64,000 nt of DNA from an uncultured Prevotellaceae bacterium (GCA_902762325.1 CACWNV010000016.1:1-64000), one strand, 5' to 3'; shown: positions 10,142 through 19,468, counted from the first letter of the stretch. Notes: generated from the sequence alone by a model not told the origin. Made by a program: numbers and translations.

Positions 10142-10173
10142 TTTGGTAGAAGATACAAAAATGCTTATCTTTG
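10142..10173 (+). promoter_or_regulatory. Bacteroidetes-type promoter of the TraX-like gene
   Basis: TTTG at 10142-10145, a 20-base spacer, then TATCTTTG at 10166-10173 match the -33/-7 consensus of Bacteroidetes. Its position rules out the upstream TTG at 10143 as the gene start and supports the ATG at 10200. Confidence 0.8.
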
Positions 10174-10199
10174 GTCACTTATTTACAAAAGACACCAAC

Positions 10200-10916
10200 A
10201 TGGATAAGCCTGTACGTATACAATCCTTTCAGTTCCTGGATGGCAGCTGGCTAAAGATTATAGCAATGTTGACGATGGTACTCGACCACATTGCCGTCCA
10301 TCTGATGAAGAATAATCCTGTCTACTATGAGCCTTTCTTCAGCATAGGGAACCATCATCTGATGCCTTATTACCTGTTACACAACATCGGGCGGCTGGCA
10401 TTTCCCATCTTCGCCTTCCTCATCGTAGAGGGATTCATCCACACTCACAACCGCGTGAAATATGGAAGGAACCTCTTGCTCTTTGCCTTTATCTCGGAAA
10501 TCCCGTGGAACCTTGTCTTCTCAAACACCTTATATTATCATTACCAGAACGTAATGTTCACCTTGTTCTTCGGTTTTCTGGCTTTATGCGCCATTGAACA
10601 CTACAAGAACGACACGCCTAAGCTCGCCTTATCGCTGATAGTATTGTTCATCGTGGTCTACAACTTCAATGCCGATTTCGGGTACAAGGGATTCGGTTTC
10701 ATCATCCTGCTGTATGCTCTTCGTCACACGAAGGTCGTCCAGGCCATTCTCGGCTGCTGCCTGTTACCCAGCGACTGGCTGGGCGGACTGGCATTCATCC
10801 CTATCAACATGTACAACGGGAAGCGAGGATTCATCCAAGGGAAATGGGGCAAGTATTTCTTCTACGCCTTCTATCCCGTCCATCTGTTTATCCTATATTT
10901 GATAAAGTGGTGCTGA
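10200..10916 (+). CDS. TraX family integral membrane protein
   Basis: The 238-residue protein is strongly hydrophobic, with about eight membrane segments. It starts with 'FLDGSWLKIIAMLTMVLDHI', the signature of the TraX family (named after the F-pilin N-acetyltransferase of the F plasmid), and 'NIGRLAFPIFAFLIVEGF' follows. Chromosomal TraX homologues are common in Firmicutes and Bacteroidetes and are not tied to conjugation; their substrate is unknown. No tra genes are nearby. The ATG at 10200 is chosen because a good promoter ends at 10173. The gene is monocistronic between two terminators. Confidence 0.85.
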   Translation: MDKPVRIQSFQFLDGSWLKIIAMLTMVLDHIAVHLMKNNPVYYEPFFSIGNHHLMPYYLLHNIGRLAFPIFAFLIVEGFIHTHNRVKYGRNLLLFAFISEIPWNLVFSNTLYYHYQNVMFTLFFGFLALCAIEHYKNDTPKLALSLIVLFIVVYNFNADFGYKGFGFIILLYALRHTKVVQAILGCCLLPSDWLGGLAFIPINMYNGKRGFIQGKWGKYFFYAFYPVHLFILYLIKWC

Positions 10917-10938
10917 CTTTCCGTTTCAGCACCACTTT
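10904..10938. terminator. Bidirectional terminator between convergent traX-like and NYN genes
   Basis: A 12-bp perfect stem (aaagtggtgctg at 10904-10915, cagcaccacttt at 10927-10938) with an 11-base loop overlaps the TraX stop codon. A T-rich stretch follows on the plus strand. Only 28 bases separate the two convergent stops. Confidence 0.75.
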
Positions 10939-10944
10939 CATTTT

Positions 10945-11733
10945 CTATCCTCTCTGATTTCCCTTTCTCAGTCTGACGAAGACATGCACGACATGGCTGT
11001 TGTCCACCTTGCGTTTCTCTATATCAAAATGCTTGGGACACGACTCTATGAGCGGCATCAGTTTCTGAAAACCGTAGTTACGGGGGTCGAAGTCAGGACG
11101 TTTCTTCATGATAAGGCTCCCCACTTCAGCCAGTGACACCCAGTCGTTGTCATCGGCAAGGTCGTCGATGGTATGGCGCAGCAGTCGGATGACGGCATTA
11201 CTGATCTTCTCTTTCTGAACTGTTGCCGGCTTAGGAGTGTCTGATTCCGTCTTCTTCGTGTCTCCCTCTGCATCCACATCTGCATCATCGCTGCCCAGAT
11301 TCTCGATATAGATAAACTTGTCGCAAGCCACAATGAAAGGGCGTGGCGTCTTTCGTTCTCCCATTCCGATGACATATTTGTTCGACTCACGCAGTCTGGT
11401 GGCAAGCCGTGTAAAGTCGCTGTCACTGGAGATGATGCAGAACCCGTCCATCTTGTCGTTATGCAGGATGTCCATCGCATCGATGATCATCGCAGAGTCG
11501 GTGGCATTCTTTCCTGTTGTATAGCTGTACTGCTGCACAGGCGTGATGGCATTCTCCAGCAGTACGGTCTTCCATCCGGCAAGTGTCGGCTTCGTCCAGT
11601 CGCCATAGATTCTCTTGATGGTGGGCACACCATACTTGGCTATCTCGTTAAGCATCTCCTGGACATGCGCATAGGGCACGTTGTCGGCATCGAAGAGTAC
11701 CGCCAGATTGAGTTCCTTCTTGTTTTCTATCAT
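10945..11733 (-). CDS. NYN domain protein with OST-HTH/LOTUS domain
   Basis: Residues ~7-145 form a NYN (PIN-like ribonuclease fold) domain. 'LAVLFDADNVP' carries the first acidic metal-binding residues, and 'NATDSAMIIDAMDILH' and 'GFCIISSDSDFTRLATRL' give the rest of the Asp set. A charged Lys/Glu/Asp linker (~150-178) leads to a C-terminal OST-HTH/LOTUS domain (~180-255, 'DDNDWVSLAEVGSLIMKKRPDFDPRNYGFQKLMPLIE'-like pattern). LOTUS domains bind RNA, so an RNA-directed nuclease or RNA-processing role is likely but unproven. It may be the last gene of an operon with the two secreted-protein genes upstream (46-base gap). Confidence 0.85.
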   Translation of the reverse strand: MIENKKELNLAVLFDADNVPYAHVQEMLNEIAKYGVPTIKRIYGDWTKPTLAGWKTVLLENAITPVQQYSYTTGKNATDSAMIIDAMDILHNDKMDGFCIISSDSDFTRLATRLRESNKYVIGMGERKTPRPFIVACDKFIYIENLGSDDADVDAEGDTKKTESDTPKPATVQKEKISNAVIRLLRHTIDDLADDNDWVSLAEVGSLIMKKRPDFDPRNYGFQKLMPLIESCPKHFDIEKRKVDNSHVVHVFVRLRKGNQRG

Positions 11734-11779
11734 AATTATTTCTAATCTGCTTTGGGGCTTCTTCCCCTTAGTCTTGCTT

Positions 11780-13297
11780 CTACTTGCTTACAAACTTCCG
11801 GCAGTCCTTTGTTCCGTCTTTGTAGCGTGTCTGCTTCACATACATGGTGCCAGGTACAAGTGTGTCGGTACGACGGCCGGAAAGGTCGAAGTAGGAAACC
11901 TCAGCAATCTCCTTGCCAGCCTCCTCAACACCCTTGACGTTATTTGCCTCTTTCACATCATACCATACGATGTTTGAGCTATGCACCTCTCCCCCGCCAG
12001 TATAGAAGCTCTGCACTCCGATACGGTCGGTAATCGGTTGTGAATAATAGAATGTATGTGCGATACCGCCCACGCGGATGTACTGGTTGTCGGTATACAG
12101 ATAAGGGATATCCACCTCACCGGCTGGTGACTGAAGAATCTTATCGTCCATATAGACGTTGTAGTACATCTTCTCCTGATTGATGAAGTTCCCCTCTGTA
12201 TCTGAGTTGGGAATGTCAATCGAGAAGATTCCCTTTCCGAATTCTGCCATGAGGGGGATGTAGGCGGTGATGACAGGATCGGCAGGCGTTGCTGCAATCT
12301 CTGTAAAGGTGGTGAACGAAGCACTCTGATACGGCAGATAATTGCTGCCCAGTTCGTCCTTGCCACAATTCATGACAAAGGTGGCATCTGTCATAAACGA
12401 CTTGTCGGCAGGATTATAGTCGAAGACCACCGACTCATCGTTGGTCAGTTCGATTGTACTCACTGGGAAGGTACCGAATCCGGGGATGTCAATGTACTCT
12501 ATCTTCCCCCGTGCTGCCTTGAAATACATATAGTATCCCATACTTGCATCTGCTCCTGCATACTGGCTGTTGGCAAACACAATCTTGTTATCATTGAGAG
12601 AACCCTTCAGCCATGCATTCGGATCACCGGCAGGACTCTTTATATAGACATCATTTCCGTCGAATCCCACCTTTATAGCCTGGCTTTTTCTCCCTTCGTC
12701 TTCGCCATAGTCCATTGTATAGTCATAGACAATGGCAGAAGCGGGCAGTGTGGTGATTGTCTGCTGCTGCTTGCCGATGACGATATTATAATCCACATAG
12801 CCATACAATCCTCCGGCAAGGTTTGTCAACGACAGATAACCGCCGTCGGTCTGAATCAGCGAGTCGTTGCGGACGGCAAAGCGAAGGTCGGTATTTCCTG
12901 TTTCTGTTGCCAGCGAAGTACCTTTCCGCACCTGCCGTGTCACATAGACAATACTGGTGTCTGCGGGATTAATCATCACGGGCTGAGGTGTCTTGAATGT
13001 TACTTCCGTACCTTCTTCGTTCATCTCTCCTTCAATCCATGCACCCGTCGGATAGTGAGAAATGGCATTCTTAATATACACTTTTTTCCCGTTGGTCACC
13101 ACTTGGGCGACACGGTCCTTTTCCTTGAATGGTACCATTCTTGCCTGAGCTTCATCCACGGCATAGCCGTCTGAAGACCACACTCTGTCAGTAAGCACGG
13201 TTCCTTCAGGCTGCTCAGAAAGAATCGTTGAACGGGCTTGAGCCCACGAAATCATAGGCATAATGATTGCCCATAATAGAATAACATCCTTTTTCAT
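11780..13297 (-). CDS. Secreted beta-rich protein with T9SS-like tail, function unknown
   Basis: The signal peptide is residues 1-21 (ISWAQA). The body of ~430 residues is beta-rich with repeated short motifs such as 'VYIKNAISHYPTGAWIEGEM' and 'VYIKSPAGDPNAWLKGSLND'. This is an internal duplication of a module in which a Tyr/Ile strand is followed by W-x-x-G. The end is 'VSYFDLSGRR...GTMYVKQTRYKDGTKDCRKFVSK', a longer variant of the sorting tail. I recognise no enzymatic motif. It lies 78 bases downstream of a lipoprotein gene on the same strand and is probably co-transcribed with it. Confidence 0.75.
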   Translation of the reverse strand: MKKDVILLWAIIMPMISWAQARSTILSEQPEGTVLTDRVWSSDGYAVDEAQARMVPFKEKDRVAQVVTNGKKVYIKNAISHYPTGAWIEGEMNEEGTEVTFKTPQPVMINPADTSIVYVTRQVRKGTSLATETGNTDLRFAVRNDSLIQTDGGYLSLTNLAGGLYGYVDYNIVIGKQQQTITTLPASAIVYDYTMDYGEDEGRKSQAIKVGFDGNDVYIKSPAGDPNAWLKGSLNDNKIVFANSQYAGADASMGYYMYFKAARGKIEYIDIPGFGTFPVSTIELTNDESVVFDYNPADKSFMTDATFVMNCGKDELGSNYLPYQSASFTTFTEIAATPADPVITAYIPLMAEFGKGIFSIDIPNSDTEGNFINQEKMYYNVYMDDKILQSPAGEVDIPYLYTDNQYIRVGGIAHTFYYSQPITDRIGVQSFYTGGGEVHSSNIVWYDVKEANNVKGVEEAGKEIAEVSYFDLSGRRTDTLVPGTMYVKQTRYKDGTKDCRKFVSK

Positions 13298-13375
13298 ATA
13301 TTCTTAAACTATCAATTATTATCCATTACAGAAGGCTGTCGTTCTGTCCGTCAGCCTTCAGCCCTCATCCTTCCT

Positions 13376-14623
13376 TTAATATTCGAAGGTGTAAGTAATC
13401 GTCTGTCCAGACTTATCACTTACGGTCATCGTCTGAACGGCACCGTTACTATTCTGCGTGGTTTTCACCACATAAGAATTAAACCGTCCCTTTGCCGTCT
13501 CAACGACATTCGTGAACCGTGCAAACTTCATCATGGAAAGCAGGAGGTAGGGGTTACACTGGCTTACTCCCTCGATGAGCTGGTTCACATCTACAGACGT
13601 AGCTCTGTTGTCTGCCTTACCGAACGTCAGCTGATAGGTCTCATATCTGTTGACACCGTCGGAGAAATGGCGGTAGACAGCCATACTGTCTGCCAAGTGT
13701 TCGCCGTCGGGCTGCAGGGATCCTTTCCCGTTATAGAAGATTCCATATTGTGTATAGAACTCACCGAACTGGTCGAGCACCTTCAGGGCATTCTCAAAAG
13801 AGACAGGATAGACGTCGTTCATATAGAACGGACGGTATTCAATCTTGCGGTCAGCCATTGACGACCGTACGTTGTCTCCTCCTACGGTACGATTGACCGC
13901 TGCCTTTTCCGTCGTTGCCATGCTATTCAGGAAATAGTGATCGTAGAATGAGTTCTTCACACCGCTGATGGTGTACTGCCCATACTGACCCGTCAGCAGT
14001 TGTCTGTTCATGGTGAAAGTCGTATCTTTATAGACAAAGCGGTCGGAATTCTCAATGTTCACCGTATTCTTCAGGTCATCCCATGTAAGCGTCAGACTGC
14101 GCTCCGTGTCGGCTGTTTTCATCGAAAGCGTCAACGGCCGGCTAAAGTTGTCATAGCTAAGGCTGATTACACTGCCGTCCGACCCGCTGATTTTCTTCAC
14201 AAGTGCCGCATTGCCCCACGACCCGTCGACACGCGTAGCATATTGCTGATAGCTGAATGAAGTATATGCTTTGTCCTTATGCTCACTGGCAATGATCCGG
14301 AAGACAGCCGCACGAGCTTCTCGGGTGGTGTTGGGCTGGAACGTCACTCCATAGCGGATAATCGCCATTCCCTTACCACTCTTCTCGCCATTGATGGTCA
14401 CCCACGACCCACTGTTCATATTCTCGATTTCCCATGCTTCACTACTGTAAAACACCAGACTGTCACTCGTCTGATTTGCATAAAGGAAAGACATCGGCAA
14501 GTTACTGGTGGCAGGTTTCAGCAAACTGATACTATATTGTGTATAAGGCTCTGCCTTATCGCAGGCTGTGACAAACAAACCAACTAAACAACCCATTAAT
14601 AATGGTCTGATAATTCTTTTCAT
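13376..14623 (-). CDS. BACON-domain lipoprotein
   Basis: An N-terminal lipoprotein signal peptide ends in a lipobox (LFVTAC, Cys near residue 21). It is followed by a BACON-like module ('SEAWEIENMNSGSWVTINGEKSG', 'ARAAVFRIIAS') often found in Bacteroidetes mucin- or glycan-associated surface proteins. The central and C-terminal parts ('YDNFSRPLTLSMK', 'LTLTWDDLKNTVNI', 'SGQTITYTFEY') resemble DUF4595-type beta-sheet repeats. The ATG at 14623 is preferred over the TTG at 14629. A good minus-strand promoter lies at 14649-14679. Function is unknown; a surface-exposed binding lipoprotein is likely. Confidence 0.75.
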   Translation of the reverse strand: MKRIIRPLLMGCLVGLFVTACDKAEPYTQYSISLLKPATSNLPMSFLYANQTSDSLVFYSSEAWEIENMNSGSWVTINGEKSGKGMAIIRYGVTFQPNTTREARAAVFRIIASEHKDKAYTSFSYQQYATRVDGSWGNAALVKKISGSDGSVISLSYDNFSRPLTLSMKTADTERSLTLTWDDLKNTVNIENSDRFVYKDTTFTMNRQLLTGQYGQYTISGVKNSFYDHYFLNSMATTEKAAVNRTVGGDNVRSSMADRKIEYRPFYMNDVYPVSFENALKVLDQFGEFYTQYGIFYNGKGSLQPDGEHLADSMAVYRHFSDGVNRYETYQLTFGKADNRATSVDVNQLIEGVSQCNPYLLLSMMKFARFTNVVETAKGRFNSYVVKTTQNSNGAVQTMTVSDKSGQTITYTFEY

Positions 14624-14648
14624 AAGCAATCATTCAATTATAACGGCG

Positions 14649-14679
14649 CAAAGTTACGAAAAATCAGGGGCAAAACAAA
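14649..14679 (-). promoter_or_regulatory. Promoter for the BACON lipoprotein gene
   Basis: On the minus strand TTTG (14679-14676), a 19-base spacer and TAACTTTG (14656-14649) match the Bacteroidetes consensus. Its -33 box is only 7 bases from the -33 box of the divergent GH2 promoter, so the two probably share regulation. Confidence 0.75.
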
Positions 14680-14686
14680 AAAAAAG

Positions 14687-14717
14687 TTTGAAGATTACAA
14701 AATATTATCTATCTTTG
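14687..14717 (+). promoter_or_regulatory. Promoter for the GH2 glycosidase gene
   Basis: TTTG at 14687-14690, a 19-base spacer and TATCTTTG at 14710-14717 precede the ATG at 14743, giving a leader of about 20 bases. Confidence 0.8.
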
Positions 14718-14742
14718 CCGATAACTATACATCCTTCGCATT

Positions 14743-17592
14743 ATGACAAGACAATTTGTTTCTTTACTTCTGCTGCTGCTCACTACGGCAGGAACCGTCT
14801 TCGGGAATGATAATCGCCCTCGTATGTCACTTGCCGGAACATGGATGCTGGCATTGGATAACGACAGTCTTTTCAATGATACCATTTCGCTGCCTGGCAC
14901 GACCGACACCAACCAGAAAGGCATTCTCATCACCGATAAATCGGTAACCACCCGCCTGTCACGCCAGTACTCCTATGAAGGAAAGGCATGGTACAAGCGC
15001 ATTGTGGACATCCCCTTGTCTTGGAAAGATAAGCTCATCCGCCTGCGCCTTGAGCGCACAAAGCCGTCGAGCGTCTATATTGACGGCATGTCCATCTTCT
15101 CGCTCAAGAACATCACTACCCCACAAGTCTATCATCTGGACGGCTATCTCACTCCCGGACGGCATACGCTTTGCATCATGGTGGATAACAGCGTCAAGAT
15201 GAATGCGGATGAACGATACAGGCAGTTGCCGGAACAGTTGTTTACCAGCAGCCACGCCTTCACGGAAGATACACAAACCAACTGGAACGGTATCATCGGA
15301 GACATCTCACTCGAAGCCATTGATCCTCTGCACGTCTCAGGAATAACTGTCACCCCCTGCATCTCAGAGAAGAAAGTTAAGCTCGGCCTTTACATTGCGG
15401 GGGAACTGGCACCTCAGACTAAGATTCAGGTGCGGGCGATACCTAAGGGATGGAACGGGAAAATCAGTTTCCTCGACTTTACAGGCAAGGACTTTGAAAA
15501 TACTGGAGAGGAGTTCTATGAGAAGACTGTTGACATGTACATTCATGATATGCATCTCTGGAGCGAGTTCCAGCCCGACCTCTACACACTGGAAATGGAG
15601 ATTGAAGGACACGACTTATACGCCACCACTTTCGGTATGCGGGAAATGACTGCTGATGAGCATCATTTCTACATCAACGGACAGAAGACGTTCCTGCGCG
15701 GCAAGCACGATGCGTGCGTCTTCCCGAAGACGGCACACGTGCCGATGGATGTGCAGTCATGGCTTCACTATCTCGGTACATGCAAGGAATATGGCATCAA
15801 TCACGTGCGCTTTCACTCGTGGTGTCCTCCTGAAGCGGCTTTTCAGGCTGCCGATGAACTGGGAATCTACTTGCAGCCTGAGCTGCCTTTCTGGGGCGAC
15901 TTCAAGGCTGAAGACCCTCTACTGATGAATTGTCTGAAAATGGAAGGTGAGAGACTGATTACAACCTACGGCAATCATCCGTCGTTCGTCATGTTTGCAC
16001 TGGGCAACGAACTTTGGGGCTCGATAGACATGATGAAAGGATTTGTGGACAACTTCCGCAAAACGGACAGCACAAAGCTCTATACTTTCGGGTCGAACTT
16101 TTACCTGGGCTATCAGGGTATCAAACCCGGCATGGACTACTTTACAACCTGCCGCAATGGCGGTGAGGCATGGGGAAACTATGACACGCACACTCGCGGC
16201 TCGTTCTCGTTTGCCGATGCTGCCGACGGAGGACTGATCAACCACAGTTATCCCAACACCCGGATGGACTTCAGTGAAGCCTGCGACAAGGCGACCGTAC
16301 CCATCATCAGTCATGAGACAGGACAATTCCAGCACATCCCCGACTTCAACAAGGAGATTCCCAAGTATACCGGGCCGTTACGTCCCTATAACATGGAGAT
16401 CTTCAGGAAAAGGATGGAGAAGGCAGGACTCCTTGACCAGCTATCCGACTTCAACCGTGCGACGGGCCTATGGGCTGTCCAGCTCTATAAGGCGGACATC
16501 GAAATGGATCTGCGCACCCGCAATATGGCTGGCTTCCAGTTGCTTGACTTGCAGGATTATCCCGGTCAGGGCTCAGCATACGTGGGCATTCTCGACGCAT
16601 TCATGGACAACAAAGGCTTCATCTCTGCCTCTGAATGGCGCGAGTTCTGCTCCCCTGTCGTGCCGCTATGGGTAGCCGACAAATATTGCTACAGTGAAGG
16701 GGAACAGCTTGGAGGAAGCATTCAGATTGCAAATTACCAAGGCCAGTCTCTCAAGGGGAAGACCGTTTCTGTCAGTCTTTCCAACGGGAATGAGGTGACA
16801 ATGACCATCGGGAGCGACGAGACAGGACTCATCGAGGTGGGGCGCCTCAATATCGGCACCGGACAGCACCTGCAGCCCAGCAAGGAATTGCTCACCGTCC
16901 GCATCAATGGTACAGACTACGTGAATCACTATCCCGTATGGATTTATCCGACAAAGGGAAAGCCTGTAACGACCGACCGGAAACTGATTGTCACAAAGGT
17001 TATCACCAATGACATTGCCAAGAAACTCAGGAAAGGGCAGAAGGTGTTGTGGATGCCCGACACTACACAGCTTACCAGCAACACTCTGGATGCACTCTTC
17101 CAGACCGACTATTGGAATTACCGCATGTTCAAGACCATCTGCGAGAACAACAAGAAATCGGTCTCTCCCGGTACAATGGGCATACTCACAGACCCGTCAC
17201 ATCCCGTCTTCGGTTCCTTTCCTACCGAAGCTCATACCAACTGGCAGTGGTTTCCCGTCATAAAGAACAGCCGGCCACTCATACTCGATAACCTGCCAGG
17301 CAACTATCGTCCTCTGATACAGGTCATCGACAATATTGAACGCAACCACAGATTAGGAATCCTGATGGAATTCAAGGTAGGGAAAGGAAAACTGCTCCTC
17401 TGCATGAGCGACCTCGAGAAGGCTTCCGTCTATCCCGAAGGACGAGCTTTCTACCAGTCGCTGCTGAACTATATGCAGTCGGATGCGTTCCGTCCAGAAA
17501 CGGAATTTGCCCTCCCCGACCTGCTGTACTTACTGAACAGCAAAACCGAAGAGGGCAGATTAGAGGAGCTGAACAATATCTCTCCCTATTAG
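14743..17592 (+). CDS. Glycoside hydrolase family 2 protein
   Basis: This is a secreted or periplasmic glycosidase with a signal peptide at residues 1-21. A jelly-roll sugar-binding domain (~28-195), an Ig-like domain (~200-300) and a TIM barrel starting at 'HHFYINGQKTFLRGKHDACVF' (~308) follow in the GH2 order. The probable acid/base is E423 in 'FALGNELWG' and the probable nucleophile is E525 in 'ISHETGQFQ'. A ~300-residue C-terminal extension follows the barrel. GH2 covers beta-galactosidase, beta-glucuronidase, beta-mannosidase and others, and I cannot fix the substrate; the barrel looks more like the plant-polysaccharide GH2 subfamilies of Bacteroidetes than LacZ. Its TAG interlocks with the TAA of the convergent helicase gene. 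Confidence 0.85.
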   Translation: MTRQFVSLLLLLLTTAGTVFGNDNRPRMSLAGTWMLALDNDSLFNDTISLPGTTDTNQKGILITDKSVTTRLSRQYSYEGKAWYKRIVDIPLSWKDKLIRLRLERTKPSSVYIDGMSIFSLKNITTPQVYHLDGYLTPGRHTLCIMVDNSVKMNADERYRQLPEQLFTSSHAFTEDTQTNWNGIIGDISLEAIDPLHVSGITVTPCISEKKVKLGLYIAGELAPQTKIQVRAIPKGWNGKISFLDFTGKDFENTGEEFYEKTVDMYIHDMHLWSEFQPDLYTLEMEIEGHDLYATTFGMREMTADEHHFYINGQKTFLRGKHDACVFPKTAHVPMDVQSWLHYLGTCKEYGINHVRFHSWCPPEAAFQAADELGIYLQPELPFWGDFKAEDPLLMNCLKMEGERLITTYGNHPSFVMFALGNELWGSIDMMKGFVDNFRKTDSTKLYTFGSNFYLGYQGIKPGMDYFTTCRNGGEAWGNYDTHTRGSFSFADAADGGLINHSYPNTRMDFSEACDKATVPIISHETGQFQHIPDFNKEIPKYTGPLRPYNMEIFRKRMEKAGLLDQLSDFNRATGLWAVQLYKADIEMDLRTRNMAGFQLLDLQDYPGQGSAYVGILDAFMDNKGFISASEWREFCSPVVPLWVADKYCYSEGEQLGGSIQIANYQGQSLKGKTVSVSLSNGNEVTMTIGSDETGLIEVGRLNIGTGQHLQPSKELLTVRINGTDYVNHYPVWIYPTKGKPVTTDRKLIVTKVITNDIAKKLRKGQKVLWMPDTTQLTSNTLDALFQTDYWNYRMFKTICENNKKSVSPGTMGILTDPSHPVFGSFPTEAHTNWQWFPVIKNSRPLILDNLPGNYRPLIQVIDNIERNHRLGILMEFKVGKGKLLLCMSDLEKASVYPEGRAFYQSLLNYMQSDAFRPETEFALPDLLYLLNSKTEEGRLEELNNISPY

Positions 17593-19454
17593 TTCTTCTT
17601 TTTCCTTGGCTTACGGATGGCCCATCCTTCTTCTGAGAAGTCGGGCTCTTTTCCCTTGAGGTCCCACTTCTTGGGCTTCATCAGCTCGCGCCAGTCGCCC
17701 GTAGTACCATTGTTGAAGTTGCCGAAATCATCGAACGGCTTCCGGTTCTTGCGGTCTTTCTTCTTGCCGCCACGGCTTTCATCCTTACGTTTCTTGCCGC
17801 CGTCAGCCTTTTGAGAGCCGCCTTGGTCGGCATCATTACAACGCACCTCGCGTCCCTTGTACATGATGCCGGTGAGCGCGTTCATTACACGCTGGGCGTC
17901 CTGCTTGGGCACCTCGATATAGGAGAACTTGCTGAGCAGGTCGATATGTCCCACTTGCTGCTTGCCATGAATGTGCTTGTTGAGCAGCTGCATGACCTCG
18001 CCCGGATAGAAACCATCGTTCTTTCCGAGGTTGATGAACAGACGGGCATATCCCTTCTCAGGCTTGCGCGGTCCTCTCTCCTGGCGGTCGCCACGCTTTT
18101 CTCCCTTTTCCTTTTTCCGCTTTTCATCGGGACGGAGAATCTCCGGTGCATCGGCATAGTAGGCAAGGAAACGTCCGAAGGTCATGGATACGATCTTCTT
18201 GATGATGACTTCCTTGTCGATGTATTCGAAGTGACGGTTGATTTCTTCCATGAAGGGAGCAATCTGTTCTTCATCCACGTCAATCTTCGTAATCTTATCC
18301 ATCGCACGGTAAAGCTGTTTCGTACAGATCTCCTGCGGTGTGGGCAGAGGTGTATCTACAAACTCCTTGCCGATCACTTTCTCGATGTCACGTACCTTAT
18401 GTTTCTCTCTTGAGTGGATGATGCTGATTGACGTACCTTTCTTTCCGGCACGACCTGTACGACCGGAACGGTGCGTATAGTTTTCAATGTCATCGGGCAG
18501 ACCATAGTTGATGACATGTGTCAGGTCATCGACGTCAAGGCCGCGAGCTGCCACGTCAGTAGCCACCAGCAGCTGTGTGAGATGCTGACGGAACTTCTGC
18601 ATCGTGAGGTCGCGCTGATCCTGTGACAGGTCGCCGTGCAGCGCCTCAGCGTTATATCCGTCATGTATCAGCTTATCTGCAATCTCCTGCGTCTCTATCT
18701 TGGTACGGCAGAAGATAATGGCAAAGATACGCGGATGGAAGTCAACGACACGTTTCAATGCCAGATACTTGTCCTTGGCATTGACAAGATAGTATATATG
18801 ATTGACGTTCTCGGCACCTTCATTACGGCTTCCGATGACAATCTCCTTGTGATTGTGAAGATAGTTCAAGGCAATCTTCTCAATCTCCTTGCTCATCGTA
18901 GCAGAGAAGAGCAGTGTGTTCCGTTCACTCGGGACATGCTCGAATATCTCATTAATGCTCTCAGAGAAACCCATGTTCAGCATTTCATCAGCCTCATCAA
19001 GCACTACGTTTGACACGGTGTCCAGATTTGCTACGCCACGGTTCATCAGGTCTATCAGACGACCGGGGGTAGCCACGATAATCTGTGCGCCATGCTTTAA
19101 GGCGTGAATCTGGTTCATGATAGATGTTCCGCCATACACTGGAACAATGTTGATACCCTGGATGTATTTAGCAAAATCATTAATGTCATCACTGATCTGG
19201 AGACACAATTCACGTGTAGGACTCAGAATCAGCGCCTGTGTGGCACGATTATTAGGGTCTATCTTCTGCAGCAATGGAATACCGAAGGCAGCCGTCTTTC
19301 CTGTACCGGTCTGCGCTAATGCAATCACATCATTTCCTTCACCCAACAAATAAGGAATCACTTCTTCCTGAACAGGCATCGGGTGTTCAAATCCTAACTC
19401 TGTAATAGCGCGGCGAATCTCTTCGCTAACGCCTAATTCTTCAAATGTTTTCAA
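17589..19454 (-). CDS. DEAD-box RNA helicase with DbpA-type RNA-binding domain
   Basis: This is a CsdA/DeaD-like ATP-dependent RNA helicase. The core shows Q-motif ('FEELGVSEEIRRAITELGF'), Walker A 'AQTGTGKT', 'PTRELCLQ', 'ATPGRLID', DEAD in 'VLDEADEML', SAT, 'IIFCRTK', 'VATDVAARGLDV' and 'HRSGRTGRAG'. Residues ~475-550 form a DbpA-like RNA-binding domain ('ARLFINLGKNDGF', 'IDLLSKFSYIEVP'). The tail is Lys/Arg/Gly-rich, as in cold-shock and ribosome-assembly helicases. The gene lies only 14 bases behind the rhamnogalacturonan lyase gene on the same strand, with no obvious terminator between, so it may be read through from it or use a promoter inside it. Confidence 0.95.
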   Translation of the reverse strand: MKTFEELGVSEEIRRAITELGFEHPMPVQEEVIPYLLGEGNDVIALAQTGTGKTAAFGIPLLQKIDPNNRATQALILSPTRELCLQISDDINDFAKYIQGINIVPVYGGTSIMNQIHALKHGAQIIVATPGRLIDLMNRGVANLDTVSNVVLDEADEMLNMGFSESINEIFEHVPSERNTLLFSATMSKEIEKIALNYLHNHKEIVIGSRNEGAENVNHIYYLVNAKDKYLALKRVVDFHPRIFAIIFCRTKIETQEIADKLIHDGYNAEALHGDLSQDQRDLTMQKFRQHLTQLLVATDVAARGLDVDDLTHVINYGLPDDIENYTHRSGRTGRAGKKGTSISIIHSREKHKVRDIEKVIGKEFVDTPLPTPQEICTKQLYRAMDKITKIDVDEEQIAPFMEEINRHFEYIDKEVIIKKIVSMTFGRFLAYYADAPEILRPDEKRKKEKGEKRGDRQERGPRKPEKGYARLFINLGKNDGFYPGEVMQLLNKHIHGKQQVGHIDLLSKFSYIEVPKQDAQRVMNALTGIMYKGREVRCNDADQGGSQKADGGKKRKDESRGGKKKDRKNRKPFDDFGNFNNGTTGDWRELMKPKKWDLKGKEPDFSEEGWAIRKPRKKKN

Positions 19455-19468
19455 TCGTTTTACTGTTT

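Noticed and set aside
10143-10199. Longer N-terminus for the TraX-like protein from the TTG at 10143
   Set aside because: The extra codons cover a complete TTTG-N20-TAnnTTTG promoter, so the ATG at 10200 is the start.
10200-10916. TraX homologue as evidence of a conjugative element
   Set aside because: No relaxase, coupling protein, pilus or integrase genes are near; chromosomal TraX-like proteins are common.
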